The notes under the pieces were generated by a model that ran no database searches, had not been told where the DNA came from, and was given only the letters and a program-made list of their open reading frames with translations. 64,000 bases of DNA from Oncomelania hupensis (taxonomy: Eukaryota > Mollusca > Gastropoda > Littorinimorpha > Pomatiopsidae). The position numbers and the translations under genes were made by a program. This document shows positions 18,541 through 61,555 of this stretch, one piece after another. The DNA lies in contig CM072512.1 in assembly GCA_036898135.1 (NCBI GenBank), positions 11,051,812 through 11,115,811 of the forward strand, given 5' to 3'. Numbering within the stretch: position 1 is the stretch's first letter; each line of letters opens with the position of its first letter.

Positions 18541-21500
18541 AATACAGAAAATCACACTCACAGAAGAACATTCATGAAGTGGATGGTGATCATGGTCTGT
18601 TGGACACAGTGTCTAGTGCTAAAAAAGTTTCACAAGACACCAAGAAAGGTTCGCGTAAGCCACACCCGCGTGGTGGAGGACAGAACCTTATCTCAGGTAA
18701 AAAGGACATAGGCCCGTGTAAGCCACACCTGCGTGGTGGAGGACAGGACCTATGCTCCAATGAAAAGCAGAGTGACCTGCGTATGCCACACCTTCATGGT
18801 GGAGGACAGGGTCAGCTCTCGCCAAGCGTTTCCACCGAGAGGACAGAAGCAGTGGTTGGGCCTGTCACGGGAGATGGGACAGAGCCATGGCATGCTAGAG
18901 TCCAGGTGGATGGGAAGATGGTGAACTTCAAGCTGGATACAGGGGCCGATGTGACAGTTGTGCCGCCTAGCTATGCAAAGAAGAGCAAGCTACAAAAGAC
19001 AAAGAAACAGCTGTTTGGCCTGGGGCAGAACTCACTTATCGTGAGAGGCAAGTTCAGTGCTGTGATGGAATGTAAGGGAGTGTCCACAACACAAGATGTT
19101 TACGTGGTGGATAACCTACAGCAGCCTTTACTGGGTCGCCCAGCCCTTGAAGCGCTGCAGTTGGTGAAGCTGGTACAAGCAGTGCAAGCAGATTTGCCGG
19201 CAGATAAGCACAGAAAGGCACACCCCAAGCTGTTTACAGGCTTAGGACACATGAGAGAGCCCTACAAGATAAGGCTGAAAGAAAATTCTGTGCCATTTGC
19301 TGTGTCAGCGCCAAGAAGAGTTCCTCTGCCATTACAGAAGAAAGTGGAAGAGGAGCTGAAAAGATTGCAAGATCTGGAGGTGATCCGTCCAGTGACGACA
19401 CCTACCGATTGGTGCGCTCCAATTGTGGTGGTGCCCAAGGGGAACAGTGATGCCATTAGACTATGTGTAGACCTGACAAGGTTAAATGAAAACGTCAGGC
19501 GGGAGAACTACCCATTACCATCTACTGATCAGCTGTTGGCTCAGTTGGCAGGCGCCACAGTATTTACAAAGCTAGATTGTAACTCGGGTTTTCACCAGGT
19601 GCCGCTAGATGAGGTCTCACAGGAACTGACAACGTTTATTACACCGATTGGGCGATTTTGCTACACTCGCCTGCCCTTTGGCATTTCATCGGGACCGGAA
19701 GTGTTTCATCGTCGCATGTCGCAGTCGTTGCAGGACATTCTGGGTGTCACATGTGACATTGATGATATTTTGGTAGCAGGGCGTTGTCAAGCCGAGCATG
19801 ATCAGAGACTGGAGACGGTACTACAGAGAATGGAGCAGGCTGAGGTCACACTGAATGACAAGTGCAAGTTCAGTCAGAGCAGCGTCCGATTCCTGGGTCA
19901 TGTGATCTCCAAAGAAGGCATTAAGATGGATCCAGTGAAAGTGGAGGCGATACAGAAGTTTCCTCGCCCCTCAAACGTCTCAGAAGTAAGACGTCTCCTT
20001 GGGATGATGAACTCTGTGCAGAAGTTCTCACCAGATCTCGCAAAAGTGACGAGACCACTTCGTGAACTCTTGAAGAAAGAAGTAGCATGGACATGGGATG
20101 ACGCCCAAGAGCGTGCATTTGTCCAGCTGAAAGAGAAGATGAGCAGCCCTCCTGTGCTTGCTCATTACAGCCCAGATCGGCCGACAAAGGTGTCCGCCGA
20201 TAGCTCATCATATGGATTGGGCAGTGTGTTGCTACAACAGCAGAAGAATGGGGAATGGCAGCCTGTGTTCTTCGCGTCAAGATCACTGACGGCGACGGAA
20301 CAGCGCTATGCGCAAGTGGAAAAAGAGGCATTAGCATGCACTTGGGCATGTGAAAAGTTTGCCGACTTCCTGATTGGCCTGCCATTGTTCACCCTAGAGA
20401 CGGACCACCGTCCGTTGTTAGCCCTGCTGAAGACCAAAGGTCTAGATGAACTGTCGCCCCGCATACAGCGATTTAGAATGCGTCTGATGCGTTTCAGCTA
20501 CCATGTGATCCACACAGCAGGTAAAAACCTGACTACAGCAGATGCGTTGTCCCGAGCACCTGCCGGATCACCTGAGGATGCTGACCTGAGGATGGAGAGC
20601 GACACCAGAGCGTTTGTGCAGTCTGTCATTGACACACTACCAGCAAGCGAGATGAGGCTTGCCGAAATTAAGGCTAAGCAGCAGGAAGACACTGACTGCA
20701 GCAAGATCATGGAATACTGCAGAGACGGGTGGCCTGCTGACAAGAAGAAGCTGGCAACACAGTTACGCCAGTACTATGCTGCACGCAGCGACCTGTCGGT
20801 GCAAGAAGGACTCTTGTTGTTTGGCACCCGATTGGTCATTCCTGCAGTCTTGAGGAAGGACGTACTTGACCGTATACACAAAGATGGTCATCAGGGCATT
20901 GTGAAGTGCCGTGCCCTAGCAAAGAGCTGCGTTTGGTGGCCAGGATTGTCCCGACAGATCGAGGACATGGTAGAAAAATGTGCAATGTGCGAAAGGGAGC
21001 GAAGCAACAGACCAGAGCCACTGAAGCCAAGCAGTGTACCAGATTACCCCTGGCAACGTGTTGGAATGGATCTATTTGAATGGAAGGGCCAAGAGTATCT
21101 CTTGGTTGTGGATTACTTTTCACGTTACTTAGAGCTAGCACACCTTTGTTCATCTACTACCTCAGACACAGTGATCCTGCACTGCAAGAGCATATTTGCC
21201 AGACATGGAATTCCGGAGAACGTCCATTCAGATAATGGGCCGCAGTTCGCATCAAGAGTGTTCGCACAGTTTGCAGAGCTGTATGGGTTTTCCCATACCA
21301 CCAGCAGTCCACACCACCCAGAGGGGAATGGTGAAGCCGAGCGTGCAGTCAAGACAGTAAAAGGTCTCATAGAGAAATCTGGAGATCCGTACTTAGCATT
21401 GCTACAGTACAGAGCGACTCCACTACAGTGTGGATACAGCCCATCGGAAATGTCCATGGGAAGGCGATTGAGAACCAGAGTGCCAGTGGTTCCCTCTCTT

Positions 21501-21968
21501 TTGACTCCAGATTGGCCAGAGCTGCAGAACATGAAAAAAGCAGAGACCATCCAGAAAGATGCCCAGAAGAAGCACTTTGATCGAAGACATCAGGTCGTAC
21601 CACTGCCAGCCTTGTCGCCGAAAGATCCGGTGTGGATCAAGGAGCCAAAAGACGAGAAAGCTGTGATCGTCAAAGCCGTGGGTCCAACGTCCTACTTAGT
21701 CGAGACGCCACTAGGAAGACGCCGACGAAACAGACGTCACTTGAATCAGCGTAGGTCAGACCCGCCGACACCTGTGAAGGTTAACCCAGCAGTGTCTTCT
21801 ACCCTTCCGAGTCCACGAGAAACAGAAGTCCAGATAGATCTGGAGCCGGACTCAGTGTCACAGCCGCAGACAATTCCACCACCCGTCGAATCGCGGGATA
21901 CTGACACAAACTTCACTGTCACCAGAAGTGGCCGCGTAGTGAAGCCGCCCCAGAGACTTGATCTTTGA
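18414..21968 (+). CDS. Pol of element 2 (protease, RT, RNase H, integrase), starts inside Gag knuckle
   Basis: In the -1 frame relative to Gag, with an overlap of about 127 nt. It carries the rest of the zinc knuckles (KCKKKGHFSAVC) and then a protease with LDTGAD. The RT palm begins FTKLDCNSGFHQVPLD and its catalytic box is DIDDILV. RNase H (SADSSSYGLGSVLLQQ) and integrase follow. The integrase zinc region is GHQGIVKCRAL...CAMCE, with DDE residues in the MDLFEWKG, HSDNGPQF and EGNGEAER stretches. It ends at a TGA (21966-21968) after a basic NRRHLNQRR tail. The ATG at 18414 is not a convincing native start. The frame is otherwise open for 1184 codons, so the enzymatic half looks intact. A proline-rich insert with three repeats of PH.(R/H)GGGQ lies between knuckles and protease. 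Confidence 0.92.
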   Translation: MLQYKCGYDHIQKETCPAKNAECHKCKKKGHFSAVCYSKSQIEYRKSHSQKNIHEVDGDHGLLDTVSSAKKVSQDTKKGSRKPHPRGGGQNLISGKKDIGPCKPHLRGGGQDLCSNEKQSDLRMPHLHGGGQGQLSPSVSTERTEAVVGPVTGDGTEPWHARVQVDGKMVNFKLDTGADVTVVPPSYAKKSKLQKTKKQLFGLGQNSLIVRGKFSAVMECKGVSTTQDVYVVDNLQQPLLGRPALEALQLVKLVQAVQADLPADKHRKAHPKLFTGLGHMREPYKIRLKENSVPFAVSAPRRVPLPLQKKVEEELKRLQDLEVIRPVTTPTDWCAPIVVVPKGNSDAIRLCVDLTRLNENVRRENYPLPSTDQLLAQLAGATVFTKLDCNSGFHQVPLDEVSQELTTFITPIGRFCYTRLPFGISSGPEVFHRRMSQSLQDILGVTCDIDDILVAGRCQAEHDQRLETVLQRMEQAEVTLNDKCKFSQSSVRFLGHVISKEGIKMDPVKVEAIQKFPRPSNVSEVRRLLGMMNSVQKFSPDLAKVTRPLRELLKKEVAWTWDDAQERAFVQLKEKMSSPPVLAHYSPDRPTKVSADSSSYGLGSVLLQQQKNGEWQPVFFASRSLTATEQRYAQVEKEALACTWACEKFADFLIGLPLFTLETDHRPLLALLKTKGLDELSPRIQRFRMRLMRFSYHVIHTAGKNLTTADALSRAPAGSPEDADLRMESDTRAFVQSVIDTLPASEMRLAEIKAKQQEDTDCSKIMEYCRDGWPADKKKLATQLRQYYAARSDLSVQEGLLLFGTRLVIPAVLRKDVLDRIHKDGHQGIVKCRALAKSCVWWPGLSRQIEDMVEKCAMCERERSNRPEPLKPSSVPDYPWQRVGMDLFEWKGQEYLLVVDYFSRYLELAHLCSSTTSDTVILHCKSIFARHGIPENVHSDNGPQFASRVFAQFAELYGFSHTTSSPHHPEGNGEAERAVKTVKGLIEKSGDPYLALLQYRATPLQCGYSPSEMSMGRRLRTRVPVVPSLLTPDWPELQNMKKAETIQKDAQKKHFDRRHQVVPLPALSPKDPVWIKEPKDEKAVIVKAVGPTSYLVETPLGRRRRNRRHLNQRRSDPPTPVKVNPAVSSTLPSPRETEVQIDLEPDSVSQPQTIPPPVESRDTDTNFTVTRSGRVVKPPQRLDL

Positions 21969-22118
21969 ACTGGCAGAGCACATGTGTGAATGCGTGTTGA
22001 TGAAATCACTGTTTTTGTTATTTGTAGAGGATTATTGATTTAAGTTCAGTTTGATGTTACAAGTTACAAGACAGTATTTTTTAAGTTGTGTTAGTTTTAT
22101 ATATATATAAAAAAAAAA

Positions 22119-22132
22119 GAAACAAAGGAGGA
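22119..22132 (+). promoter_or_regulatory. polypurine tract of element 2
   Basis: AGAAACAAAGGAGGA precedes the 3' LTR. Confidence 0.7.
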
Positions 22133-22324
22133 TGTAAGGTTAATTATATGCATGACCTAAGGTTATGACGTGAGTTGATGACGTTTTGATCCGGGGGCTT
22201 GTACCGGGTTCCTGCCAAGATGGCAACAGTCTTTGAATAAATCGTGTTAGCTTTCCGTGTCGTCTATTGTGTTTTATACTGTGTCAAAAGTCATACCTCT
22301 CACCCACACAACAATAACCACACA
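22133..22324 (+). repeat. 3' LTR of element 2
   Basis: 192 bp; see 17436-17627. Confidence 0.92.
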
Positions 22325-22461
22325 ATGGGGTCCACCCCCGGCGCGCGGAGCCGAGCCCGTGGGGGCTGAACACTTTAAAAAATCTTCTGGAAAAGGTCAT
22401 TTCCATACATAGAGATCTAAATTTGAGTAGGCCTATGATGACTAATTAGCATGCTATCTTA

Positions 22462-24440
22462 AACTTTAGTAGTTCAGTTCAGTTCAGTTCAAGGGACTAT
22501 GTTAAGCTTCGCAGCTTTTTTTGTGTCCCTGATTTTATACAACATTAAATTTTCCGGTTAGTTTTGCAATTGTTCAGAGAATTAGAATTAAATGAAAATC
22601 ATTCATCGAAATCAAATTTGGATTCCACAATGAAACTTACCTTTTCCAGAAGGTTTTTAAAAGTATTTAAGTTGTTAGCTTTTTTAACATATAATGGTAG
22701 TTTGTTCCACAGTGGTGCAATTCTATGGCTAAAACAGTGCTTTCGTTTGTTAGTACGACAGTGCTGGATAAAAATTTTGTCTTCTGAGTTTCTAGTTTTG
22801 CCTCCATCATGAAACTTAAAGAAATGTATTAGCATTGACTTTGTCGATGTTATTTAATATTTTGTATGTTTGTATAAGATCACCTCTAACTCTTCTAAAT
22901 TTCAAACTCGGAAGGCCTAGTTTCTTTAGTCTTTTTTTGTAAGGCAGATTTTTCAAGGATTTTACCAATTTTGTTGCTCTTCGCTGCACTTTTTCAATCA
23001 CTGACGATTGTCTTTTCAGTAGTGGTGACCATACAGCATTTGCATATTCCACATGAGGTCGGACAAGTGTCTTATATAGACATGTTAACGTATCTTTATC
23101 AAGGCAGGTGAAAGATCTTCTGATAATCCCCAGCATTTTATTTGCCTTTGCAATTGCATTATTAATATGTTTATCAAATTTTAACTCTTTATCAAAAGTG
23201 ACCCCCAGATCCTTCTCTTCGGTACAGCTGTCAATTGACACTCTCTGACCATCAGCTGTCATATAATATTCATGGCAAGAAATTTTCCTACCAAATTTTA
23301 ATACCTTGCATTTGGAAGTATTAAAATGAAGTTGCCACTTATCAGACCATTTACCAAGATTATTTATATCGGACTGTAGCTTAAGACTCTCACTGGACAA
23401 GTTATATAGTTTTGTGTCATCAGCAAAAATTTTACAACTGCTGGACACCTCATCTGGTAAATCATTTATGAAAATAGTAAATAAAACAGGACCCAAAATG
23501 CTACCTTGAGGTATACCACTTAACACAGGAGCTTCTGAAGAGAAACTGTCACCAACTCTCACCCGCTGATTTCTCTCAGACAAAAAGTTCCCAATCCATT
23601 GGCACACCTTTCCAGTGATACCATATGATTCGATTTTTGTTAAAAGTCTAGCATGTGGGACAGAGTCAAATGCCTTTTTAAAATCCAGATACAGCACATC
23701 AAACCCCTCACCATCATCTAACATTCCCGTAAAATCTTCCATGACTTCTAATAGCTGAGTCACACATGACCTACCATTTCTGAAACCATGCTGACAATCT
23801 GTATACAGTGAGCATAGATTCATATGGTCCACCACCGCATCTCGCACAAAAGACTCCAGGACTTTGCAAATGATGCATGTGAGACTCACTGGCCTATAGT
23901 TACCCGCTTCTACCCGACTGCCCTTTTTAAAAAGAGCAGTGACATTGGCTTTTTTCCAGTCTGCCGGAACAGTGCCATCATCTGATGATTTATTAAAAAG
24001 TAGGCACAAAGGAACTGACAACTCTTCACTTGCCTCTTTTAACACTCTGGGCGGGATACCATCAGGGCCAAATGCTTTACATGGGTCTAGTTTAGCTAGT
24101 TTTTCCTGCACAGCTTTAGGTGTTATAAGGATCTCAGTTAGACTTACACCATGTGATCTAGATCCAGGATCTAATTTAGGTATGTTTTTTAAATCTTCTT
24201 TTGTAAAAACACTGGAAAAAAAGTCATTTAAAATATTTGCCTTTTCCTCCTCACTGACTGCCATACCTCCATCCTCTTTCCTCAAAGAGCTGATGCCAGA
24301 AGACACTTTCGTCTTGGATTGTATGTATTTCCAAAAAAACTTTGGGTTTTCTTTACATGTACTGGCAATTTTAAATTCATAATTCATTTTTGCCTTTTCC
24401 CCCGAACAACCGCAAATGGAACAGGACAAGTAAACATGCC
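22462..24440 (-). mobile_element. CR1/Jockey-like LINE, 5'-truncated
   Basis: The 3' end lies at the left, with tandem GTTCA units (TGAAC on the minus strand) at about 22467-22490. It is followed by a possible stem GGGAC...GTCCC around an A-rich loop. The body codes for a reverse transcriptase (22599-24429) and no endonuclease remains. It is a different LINE family from the one at 4439-6661. Confidence 0.82.
22599..24429 (-). pseudogene. reverse transcriptase of the CR1/Jockey-like LINE
   Basis: Starts in the endonuclease-RT linker (FFWKYIQSKTK). The RT landmarks are PDGIPPRVLKE, DWKKANVTALFKKG, NYRPVSLT, the palm aspartate in VLYLDFKKAFDSVPH, SGIPQGSILGPVLF, and the active-site box FADDTKL. 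The C-terminal QRRATKLV/YKKRLKKLGLPSL region is typical of CR1/Jockey RTs. The main frame (22816-24429) ends early, and the final residues (HFFKFHDGG... to 22599) are in an overlapping frame, so one frameshift lies near 22820-22840. The endonuclease is missing. Upstream codons on the minus strand from 24429 to about 24390 are probably not native. Confidence 0.85.
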
Positions 24441-24515
24441 CAAAATAAAAGGGACATTCAAAAAGCCGCGAGACTTATACAAGTCCCTCTCAACAAAACT
24501 AAACTAAACTAAACA
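24441..24515 (+). mobile_element. LINE 3'-tail fragment in plus orientation
   Basis: GGGACATTCAAAAAGCCGCG...AAGTCCC followed by AACTAAACTAAAC repeats. It is similar to the reverse complement of the 22462-22545 tail, so it is probably the 3' end of a related LINE inserted tail-to-tail. Confidence 0.5.
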
Positions 24516-24527
24516 ATTTAACATTTT

Positions 24528-24531
<4 letters not shown>

Positions 24532-24590
<59 letters not shown>
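24532..24590. repeat. (GA)n microsatellite
   Basis: About 29 GA units, upstream of the trio start. Confidence 0.97.
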
Positions 24591-24593
<3 letters not shown>

Positions 24594-25114
24594 TCGAAAC
24601 AGGTCCCATTGACTTTGAAAAAGCCGCCTTAATTCCCTTTGTTTGTCCTTTCTTACTGAGTTTGCTCAAACAACCGCGAACAGGAAAGAACGAAAGTGAC
24701 TGGGCGCATGATCCAATGTGCCCGCAGCAATCCCTTTTCCTCCCGAACTACCGCCATCTAGCGGGAGCATCCAACCATGTGCTTCGTCATAATCGATCGA
24801 TACATCCTCCCATTCTTTCAGTTCTAAAAACAAACTAAAAACTTCGTTGTCAATTTTTTAAAAACCAAAATAGAAAATTTTAAATTTTATTCAAAGAAAA
24901 ACACACAAATCTATACAAAGCAAAAAAAAAAAATCTGTTCGGATCGAAACAAAGCTGCTGTTGCAGACGATAATCATCAACATCCGGTTCTGACGAAAAA
25001 AGCCGAAAATAGCCGAAGTTCTGTTATTACAATGGCCGACTGAAAGGATTTGATGATGAAGATGGATTTTCAAAATTTGTTTGCAATTAAATGTGATGCT
25101 GTTTGTCAGTGATA
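24591..25114 (+). promoter_or_regulatory. trio: putative promoter and 5' leader of trio, with upstream ORFs
   Basis: No convincing TATA box. In-frame stop TGA at 25094-25096 precedes the trio ATG, so 25115 is the first in-frame start. Two upstream ORFs lie in this region: 25032-25043 (ATG in an A-rich context, three codons) and 25053-25112 (19 codons plus stop), the second ending two bases before the trio ATG. Where transcription starts cannot be seen, so whether either is in the mRNA is unknown. Confidence 0.45.
25053..25112 (+). CDS. possible upstream ORF abutting the trio start
   Basis: An ATG-to-TGA frame of 19 codons that ends two bases before ATG 25115. The spacing could reduce or permit reinitiation at trio. 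It may not be transcribed, and no conservation was tested. Confidence 0.3.
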   Translation: MMKMDFQNLFAIKCDAVCQ

Positions 25115-57427
<32,313 letters not shown>

Positions 57428-59553
57428 GTACCCGAACTGTTGCGTTTCGTGTCTTTACGTATAAATAAAAAATGATCCAAATATTAAATAAAACTAAGCC
57501 AGTTGATGCCTAGACAGCTAGAGTGATAATCAATGTTTAAAGGGTCTGGTGGACTGTTTGGAAATGAATCAAGACCACGTTAGTTGAGCCTTGAATCTTT
57601 ATAGAGACACGAGAAGAAGAGAATTATGTAAGGGTGATATTGAAATCTCCTTCCCCTGGAGACACAGGGGAACTGTGATGCAGAACCATTTATGTTTCAC
57701 TACGCCTGTTTTTAAAAATGAAAATAAAAAAATTAAGGACAGTTTTTGATCAACGCTTGTCATTGGTGTCTATAATGAGGAAACCACAGGGTCATCATAG
57801 AAAAGTCAATTTCCTGTTCAAAAAATATTCTCTGCTTCTTGCAGGGATGACCCTGGCGTTTTGAAAACTGTACCGCTTTATCTTAAAACAATAATTAACC
57901 TCTTTTTTGGGGGGGAGAGAGGGTGGGAGTTGGGAGTGGGGGGTGAAGGGCAGAAAAATAGTGCGCTTTTCTGTTATTTTATGATGAGATACAGAAAAAA
58001 TTGTCCTGATTTTGAAGAAGGAGATTGTACCGTTTCTGAAATATTTTCGGATACTTGATGTTGTGAGTTATTTTCTTTGTTAAAATATAGAAGGAAAAAA
58101 CACGCAACAAAACAAGGCATTTGAGATCATCTGATTTAGGTTGCTGTAATTGCTACTCATTGAAATAGATGGGAGTTACTTTGTTTTCATTGATTTCCTG
58201 TCATATTGGACTTGTGTGTGTTTTTTGCTTGTCCGTTTTGTTTTCTTCATGTGTGAATGGCATGCAGTATGACATGATTTATTATTTAATTTCAACAATG
58301 TCCCTTGTTTTGCTGCCCTTGTAGATGTAGAGTTTTGTGTTTTTGGTTTAAATAATTAATCGTTTGTGTTTTGGAAGTCAGTAATCTACAAGAGTAATCT
58401 AAATGCATCTGTTTGAATGCAGTACATCTTGTTTCTGTTAATATTTTGTTTTAATTTTGTTTTGTGGTTAAAGTTTAAATTTTTTGTTTGTTTGGTTTAA
58501 TTTAAGCCCTTGATTTTGCTTTTTTTGAGTTTGCATATTCATTTCAAATGTTTATATTTTTAGAAGATCGAATTAAAATTATTATTTATTTTGTGAAGCT
58601 TTAGAAATAGTTTATTGTGAAAATTAGTTTCTTATTTAGTGCGTTCTCTACTGCAACCAACACATTATTTTGTTGGAAAAAGAAAGTCGACAATGATCTT
58701 ATAAAAGAAGGCTGGATATCTTGATGCTAAAAAAGAGGAAGAGGGAGAAGAACAAGAATGAGTAGAAGAAAAAGAAGGAGCAGGAAAGGGAGAAAAATGA
58801 AGAAGAAGGAGGAAGCAGATAAGGAGGATGAAACTAAGAATTACTTAAAAGAATACTTTAAAGAAATACATTTCTATTCTGCCTAGACAAAATGGCTAGG
58901 AATATCCAATGATAGAATGAACCCAAATTTTCGTTGAATTCTCCAAAATTGTAATTTATTTTAAGCACGAGAGTCGTTTATTTATACTACTCCTCTCTGA
59001 TGTGCAGCATGTTGATCTGTCGCTGGTGATGTAAGTTGCACAGCTAACCAAAAAACACTGCAGGTTCATGTGTGTAGTGAACGCAAAACATTTATAATTT
59101 ACACAGAATTAATGAATATTGGACCTGTATTGAGGGTGAATACTTGCTGTAGAATTTCTAATGACATTGGAATTGCTTTCTGCATTGCTCACTTAAACAT
59201 GAAAGAGGGAATTGATCTCTGCAACATTTCTAACAGGCCAGTTCCCACCTAACAGTGCCCACCTTGACACTGGCTGATTGTCAGTGATCTATCAAGCATA
59301 GGCTGTGTGTAGGCGTAGGTCTCAACAGCCTCTGACACAGATTGGGGTCAATGTCGCTTTCGGGCCACTGCCTATATAAGCTCAGTAGCAAGCCTGTTAG
59401 CAGCAAATGTTTTATTGAACCTTTCTAATTACTCTCAAATCTGATTGTATTTGTTTTGTTTCATACAAGTTGCTGTACAATGTTTAACTCTCAATGGAAA
59501 TTGCCCTTTTGATTTCATACTTACTGTACTTGGACATTTGGCGAGATGTAGCA
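57428..59553 (+). other. trio: trio intron after exon 15, left part
   Basis: A strong acceptor-like sequence at 57844 leads into a short frame (DDPGVLKT) that might be an exon start but has no phase-compatible donor. Between 58.1 and 59.5 kb I see AT-rich sequence and GA-rich sequence (58735-58815), but no exon or transposon. Confidence 0.5.
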
Positions 59554-59859
59554 TTGCTGACTAAAAGGTGGTGGTAAAGGTAGTCCCATAGCCTTGTGGC
59601 CGTAGGGGAGCGTGATGTTGGAGATCACACTTATCTTGGGCCAGCGTAATGAGGGTGGTGCCCATCTCTCTCCCTCGCTGCTTTACCTTCCCCACGCTTA
59701 AGAGAGTAGGTACTCAGTCACAGTTGAGTCAACTGGGGGCGTTGTTATTCGTCACTTCACGTTTTGCGGTCACCCATCCAAGTGCTAACCACACTGGACA
59801 GTGCTTAACTTGCGACACAGTGCTCCAACCACTGAGCTATCCGACACCCCTTGCTGACT
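59554..59859 (-). mobile_element. composite tRNA/5S-rRNA-like SINE with 9-bp target duplication
   Basis: TTGCTGACT flanks the element (59554-59562 and 59851-59859). On the minus strand from 59850 the head has a tRNA-like A box (TAGCTCAGTGGTTGGAGC). It continues directly into 5S-rRNA-like sequence: AAGTTAAGCACTGTCC, then TGGTTAGCACTTGGATGGG and GACCGC (about 59766-59813). This matches about 36 of 47 bases of the animal 5S internal promoter region as I recall it. Body and tail extend to 59563. A related copy is at 61720-61965. Confidence 0.7.
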
Positions 59860-60604
59860 GACTACAGCATTGCTGACTACAGGGGCTTAACTCAAGATTT
59901 GTATTTGGGATTATGTAACAATACGCTATTTACTCAACAGTCGGTAGACTAACCGCTTTTTTTTTCAGCCCAAAATCGCTGTCATTCTGCTGCTTTTATT
60001 GAGGAATAGACAAGTTTTCAAAACAGAAAATGAAATCACTCGTGTGTAGACCTACACTGTAATTTCATTGTAAAGATATTTTTAAAGTCTTCCAAAGAAC
60101 AATTCCAGATGTTGCCTCTGTGAAAAAAATCATCCTGGTTTCATGTATAATTAGCCTAATCTGAAAAAAAAATGCAAATATTTAAAATAGTCGTATAGTG
60201 TTGTTGATAAATTATTTGGGGGAGGGGAAGAATGGGGGAGGGAGGGGTGGAGTGAATGGGAATGGGGCCAGGGAGGCGTGGGGGGGTGGGGGGGGGAGTG
60301 AATAGGGATTTTAAATACACAAAATCATTCATCCACATGACAGGTTTAGCTGCTGCTAAGAACATGTATATTTATGTAATAATTTATTCCATCATTATTT
60401 TTTAGTTGAACTTCAAATTGCATCTTGTCATTATTATTTTATTTTGTCCGTTTCCGTCTTTCTATGTGCTATGTTTTTTTTAATAACTGTGTTGAGCATT
60501 TTGAATGAATTTTCAATCAAATGTGTGTTTTGCTTGTTTGGATTAATTTGTAAAGTTGATTGTAACGTTGCTGCCAATTCTGTGCCTCGTTTTATTTTGT
60601 GTAG

Positions 60605-60631
60605 ATATGTGACAAAACGTCGGTACTCAAA
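60605..60631 (+). CDS. candidate 27-nt trio microexon (phase 2 in and out)
   Basis: A pyrimidine-rich acceptor (TCGTTTTATTTTGTGTAG) precedes 27 bases that are followed by GTGAGT, a consensus donor. Entry and exit phase are both 2, so inclusion or skipping keeps the frame. It would add nine residues (about RYVTKRRYS). It has no recognised homology, and a chance GT-AG pair cannot be excluded. Confidence 0.3.
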
Positions 60632-61379
60632 GTGAGTTACATTTGCTTACTGTTTGTTTTTCGCATTTATCGTTTTTCACACCCACACATCTCCCCCCCC
60701 CCACATCCCCACCCCTACCTCCACCCCCACACTCCCCCCCTCCGTCCACCTAACCCTGTTTTATGTTACAGCTTTTATTTCTTTTACGGTCAGAGCTATT
60801 TATGTTATATGTTTCGCTTTTTACCTTTATTTTACATCATTATTTGGTGTTGGTTTGTATTTTCAGTTTATTTGTTATAATCATTTTCTTTTTTTTGTGT
60901 AGTTTGCATTGATATCTCTTCTTTATCTGGCTTTAAAAAATGGTGTTGGTGTTTATTTCTTATCATTATTGGCCTTCCCTTGTTGTATCTTTTGCTTTTG
61001 GTAGCTAGCTACTTTATATTCTTCTGTGTGTGTAATGTATTTGTGTTCTCATTAATTTCCAGGCTGCAGTGCATGCTGTGTGTTGAGATTTTGTGGGGGA
61101 AAGGTTGGTTGCCTGAATAAACAGGGTAATACCGATGCATAAACATTAACAGTACTGCAAGAATAACCAAGCCCAAATGCTAAAGCCTATGTACTGCAGC
61201 TTTCAAATCATCAGGAACTCTCAATGTAAAACACCAGTGCAGAACTTTTCAGGGTTGAGCAAGGCACCTGGCCAAGCATCTGTGCATCAGCCGAACATTG
61301 AGTAGCTGAGACTAGTCGAAGCTTACTTTCTCCTCTCCACTGCCAGTCTCGGCAACGCAGTGGGTACACCAGCTTTACT

Positions 61380-61555
61380 AAAAAAGAGATTCTCTTATAT
61401 AGCGCACTTACAAGCTCAGAGAGCTTGTCAAAGCGCTGGCTCGTAATATCCAGCAATAACACAATAGTTTGCTGAAGTCAGGATTCGAACCCACGTCGCC
61501 CAAGACGCACTCACAACAAGTCATGCGCTCTGACCACTGGGCTATCCCTGCCGCC
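61380..61555 (-). mobile_element. tRNA-derived SINE, different family
   Basis: On the minus strand the head reads GATAGCCCAGTGGTCAGAGC (A box) and GTGGGTTCGAATCC (B box). The body extends to a TATATAGCGCAC motif on the plus strand near 61395. Confidence 0.6.

Larger units (their letters stand above)
17431..22329 (+). mobile_element. Ty3/gypsy LTR retrotransposon 2 with ATGGG target duplication
   Basis: LTRs at 17436-17627 and 22133-22324 flank gag and pol. The 5-bp duplication ATGGG sits outside both (17431-17435 and 22325-22329). The primer-binding site (TGGTGTCAGAA) follows the 5' LTR and the polypurine tract (ACAAAGGAGGA) precedes the 3' LTR. By eye the LTRs differ by one base (17560 region A versus 22257 G), so insertion is recent. 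Domain order and tRNA-Leu-like primer site match the first element, but the sequence is clearly different, so it is a second family of the same broad group. Confidence 0.92.

Noticed and set aside
21969..22132. envelope gene in either LTR element
   Set aside because: There is no frame between pol and the 3' LTR in element 2, and none in element 1.
57845..58058. 65-codon read-through as a terminal trio exon
   Set aside because: The protein after DDPGVLKT is low-complexity, with no spectrin similarity and no polyadenylation context noted.
59008..59030. 23-nt exon-like segment with a GTAAGT donor
   Set aside because: In the incoming phase it contains an in-frame TGA.
59766..59813. 5S rRNA gene
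   Set aside because: Only about 47 bases match the 5S internal region, and they lie within a SINE.
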